DNA of 64,000 nucleotides from Pseudopithomyces maydicus (taxonomy: Eukaryota > Ascomycota > Dothideomycetes > Pleosporales > Didymosphaeriaceae): NCBI GenBank assembly GCA_026873275.1, contig JANTUC010000008.1, positions 868,001 through 932,000 of the forward strand. The letters run 5' to 3'. How positions within the stretch are numbered: the stretch's first letter is position 1; each line of letters begins with the position of its first letter. This document shows, piece by piece, positions 63,272 to 64,000 of the stretch. A program made the position numbers and the translations under genes. The notes beneath the pieces were generated by a model. The model was not told the DNA's origin, made no database searches, and saw only the letters and a list, made by a program, of their open reading frames with translations.

Positions 63272-63630
63272 TCAATACACACCCCTCAAATGAGCGTTTC
63301 TTACATTCTGTTCATTGCCCATTTGCTCAGCAAAAGCTTTTTGACTATTAACACGTATCGACCTAGTTAGGGGACCCATATCGATGGGTTCGCGAGAAAT
63401 CGGATTGAGTATGGTGTAACCTGTAGATTGACCACTTCTTACCAGACATTATATGGATGGGATGGCGATAACTTCATACCGTGTTGCGACCATTGACACG
63501 CCTCGCTCGAAGTTGTCAAAACGTCTTGGCCCGAAGCCGCGCGGAGCACAAGATATGCCTGAGCGGTCGGGTCGTCGATGAGGCCTTGAGAACGGAAAGG
63601 CTGGGCCGGTGAAGTATGTGGGGGTGACAT
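63272..63630 (-). CDS. Small protein of unknown function (two-exon model)
   Basis: Exons 63630-63480 and 63420-63272; 99 aa. The first exon starts MSPPHTSPAQPFRSQG and contains 'LIDDPTAQAYLVLRAASGQD'. The second reads 'GYTILNPISREPIDMGPLTR' then 'SIRVNSQKAFAEQMGNEQ', and ends at a TGA. The intron (GTATGA...CTACAG, 59 nt) preserves the frame. A TATAAAA-like motif lies about 125 bp upstream of the ATG (near 63752-63758), followed by a T/C-rich leader, which supports a genuine promoter. I recognise no family. Alternatively the second exon splices at 63297 (GTAAGA) to a third exon. Confidence 0.5.
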
Positions 63631-64000
63631 TTCAAAGGAAAAGAAATCGTCGATTGAAGCAAGACTAAATTCACCGTTTTTTTGGATGGGGTGAAAACAA
63701 GATAAAGAAAGACAATGAGTGGATGTCCGGGAGACAGACACTCGACGGTGCTTTTATACGCGGCAGTACTTACATGTAAGCCACAAGACTGTGCTGTCAG
63801 TAGTAAAGTTCTAGATATACCATTTCTTCACTTACATTACTTTATTTTATATTCCCCAAAATAAATCAATTGCAAACACAAATCAGGTCAACTTCTACAC
63901 TTTGCAGAGCGGCAGCTCAACAAATAGACTATCAGTGCTGTAAAGAAGCCTCGTGCAACCTATCAGAGCTCAAGGCCTAACCTGACCGCGCTATTGCTTG
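63631..64000. other. Promoter of the 63272 gene and terminal spacer
   Basis: Contains the TATA-like motif and T/C-rich leader of the small minus-strand gene. The last 200 bp are AT-rich spacer with no feature visible. Confidence 0.4.

Overview
This window is nuclear DNA of a filamentous ascomycete (Pezizomycotina). The protein families and architectures fit best with a Dothideomycete, but that placement is inference. Supporting observations are many short GT-AG introns (about 40-110 nt, typically near 50) with CTAAC/CTGAC-like branch sites, a Zn2Cys6 regulator, a CFEM/PTH11-type receptor, a cytochrome P450, and fungal-type Rco1, Snf5, Vps74, CSN3 and BUB1 proteins. I find 25 protein-coding genes plus one tRNA gene.

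Layout. 1-37 kb is mostly housekeeping: the 3' end of an asparaginyl-tRNA synthetase (+), an Rco1-like double-PHD protein (-), a PA2G4/Cdb4-like protein (-), Snf5 (-), Vps74 (-), mitochondrial acyl carrier protein (-) divergent from complex I subunit NDUFS8 (+), SURF6/Rrp14 (-), a conserved unknown (+), an AT-rich gap holding an elongator tRNA-Met (-), a secreted or membrane-anchored unknown (+), an MIT-domain protein (-), COP9 signalosome CSN3 (-) and a BUB1/MAD3 checkpoint kinase (-). 36.7-49 kb is metabolic and accessory: zinc alcohol dehydrogenase (-), CFEM-PTH11 receptor (-), P450 (+), tartrate/isopropylmalate-type dehydrogenase (-), D-glycerate 3-kinase (+) and a Zn2Cys6 regulator (-). 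49.7-64 kb holds a DDHD phospholipase (+), a repeat-containing unknown (+), a Rei1-like zinc finger gene (-) and a two-domain HCCA-isomerase-like gene (+) lying between inverted AT-rich repeat copies, and three unknown genes.

Most notable. (1) The tRNA-Met gene folds as a canonical cloverleaf only if a 51-nt block in the variable loop is removed. That block has the marks of a spliceosomal intron: GTACGT donor, TGACTAAC branch site, TAG acceptor. It is not at the canonical tRNA intron position. (2) Seven genes are each restored by exactly one missing base, usually in a homopolymer, which points to a systematic consensus or assembly error rather than decay. (3) A divergent tartrate dehydrogenase / glycerate kinase pair beside a Zn2Cys6 regulator suggests a tartrate-to-3-phosphoglycerate catabolic module. 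(4) The two divergent complex I genes share a 386-bp promoter.

All exon boundaries were read by eye from splice signals and reading-frame continuity. Where exon lengths are given, their sum was checked to be a multiple of three. No database search was run.
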